This document shows, one piece after another, positions 63,998-64,000 of a stretch of DNA of 64,000 bases. The stretch is from Butyrivibrio sp. AE3004 (GTDB lineage: Bacteria > Bacillota > Clostridia > Lachnospirales > Lachnospiraceae), in assembly GCF_000703165.1 (NCBI RefSeq), contig NZ_JNLQ01000002.1, positions 930,001 through 994,000 of the forward strand, in the 5' to 3' direction. The translations under genes and the position numbers were made by a program. Below the pieces are notes generated by a model. That model was not told where the DNA came from, did not search any database, and saw only the letters and a program-made list of their open reading frames with translations. Position 1 is the stretch's first letter. Every line of letters begins with the position of its first letter.

Positions 63998-64000
63998 TAT

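Noticed and set aside
1..64000. CRISPR arrays, IS elements, prophage or tRNA genes
   Set aside because: No spaced direct repeats, transposase or integrase motifs, or cloverleaf with TTCGA arm were found by eye on either strand.

Overview
The window reads as a chromosomal segment of a Gram-positive anaerobe of the family Lachnospiraceae (Butyrivibrio-like is a guess). Reasons: moderately AT-rich DNA, strong GGAGG ribosome sites, mini-RNase III–RlmB–SigH and L31–DUF1385–PrmC–PrfA gene orders, a DUF5721 gene, hybrid kinases of clostridial type, and T-box control of tryptophan synthesis. No IS element, prophage, CRISPR array, rRNA or tRNA was seen. Almost all genes are on the plus strand.

Region 1 (1-13968) is a signalling island: a propeller-type hybrid histidine kinase (5' end outside the window), a response regulator, an HD-GYP membrane protein, a second hybrid kinase, a third hybrid kinase that carries a complete DegV fatty-acid-binding domain plus an HPt-like domain without its histidine, and a membrane GAF/degenerate-GGDEF protein. 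The last three genes overlap by 1-4 bases and are probably co-translated.

Region 2 (14027-21158) is a Trp-specific T-box leader followed by trpD-C-F-B-A-E-G, an uncommon order with trpEG last. Region 3 (21252-25565) holds a flippase-like protein, phosphatidylserine synthase and decarboxylase, and a GH13 enzyme. Region 4 (25566-31488) holds a decayed MATE fragment, an alanyl-tRNA editing protein, AzlCD, ispF, mrnC, rlmB, sigH and rpmE. Region 5 (31641-40183) holds DUF1385, prmC, prfA, a stand-alone HPt protein, an LprI-like lipoprotein, a DegV protein, DUF5721, an S66 peptidase, DUF1294 and a LytTR regulator.

Region 6 (40250-46747) is arginine synthesis: argG diverges from argC-GNAT-argJ-argB-argD, with two near-consensus ARG boxes between the promoters. 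Region 7 (46768-56682) holds an anchored solute-binding-like protein and a competence locus: comEA (as a lipoprotein), an OmpR-type regulator/kinase/GerMN lipoprotein set resembling actinobacterial MtrA-MtrB-LpqB, comEC, and holA. Region 8 (56817-64000) holds DUF1653, a GT2 glycosyltransferase, a PAP2 protein, a lipid kinase, glyA, a candidate structured noncoding RNA of about 375 nt with its own promoter and terminator, and an anchored GH3-like protein that lacks the usual catalytic loop.

The observations most worth following are the DegV-kinase fusion, the noncoding RNA after glyA, a recurring hairpin/ribosome-site leader on five unrelated genes, and the GerMN signalling set inside the com locus.
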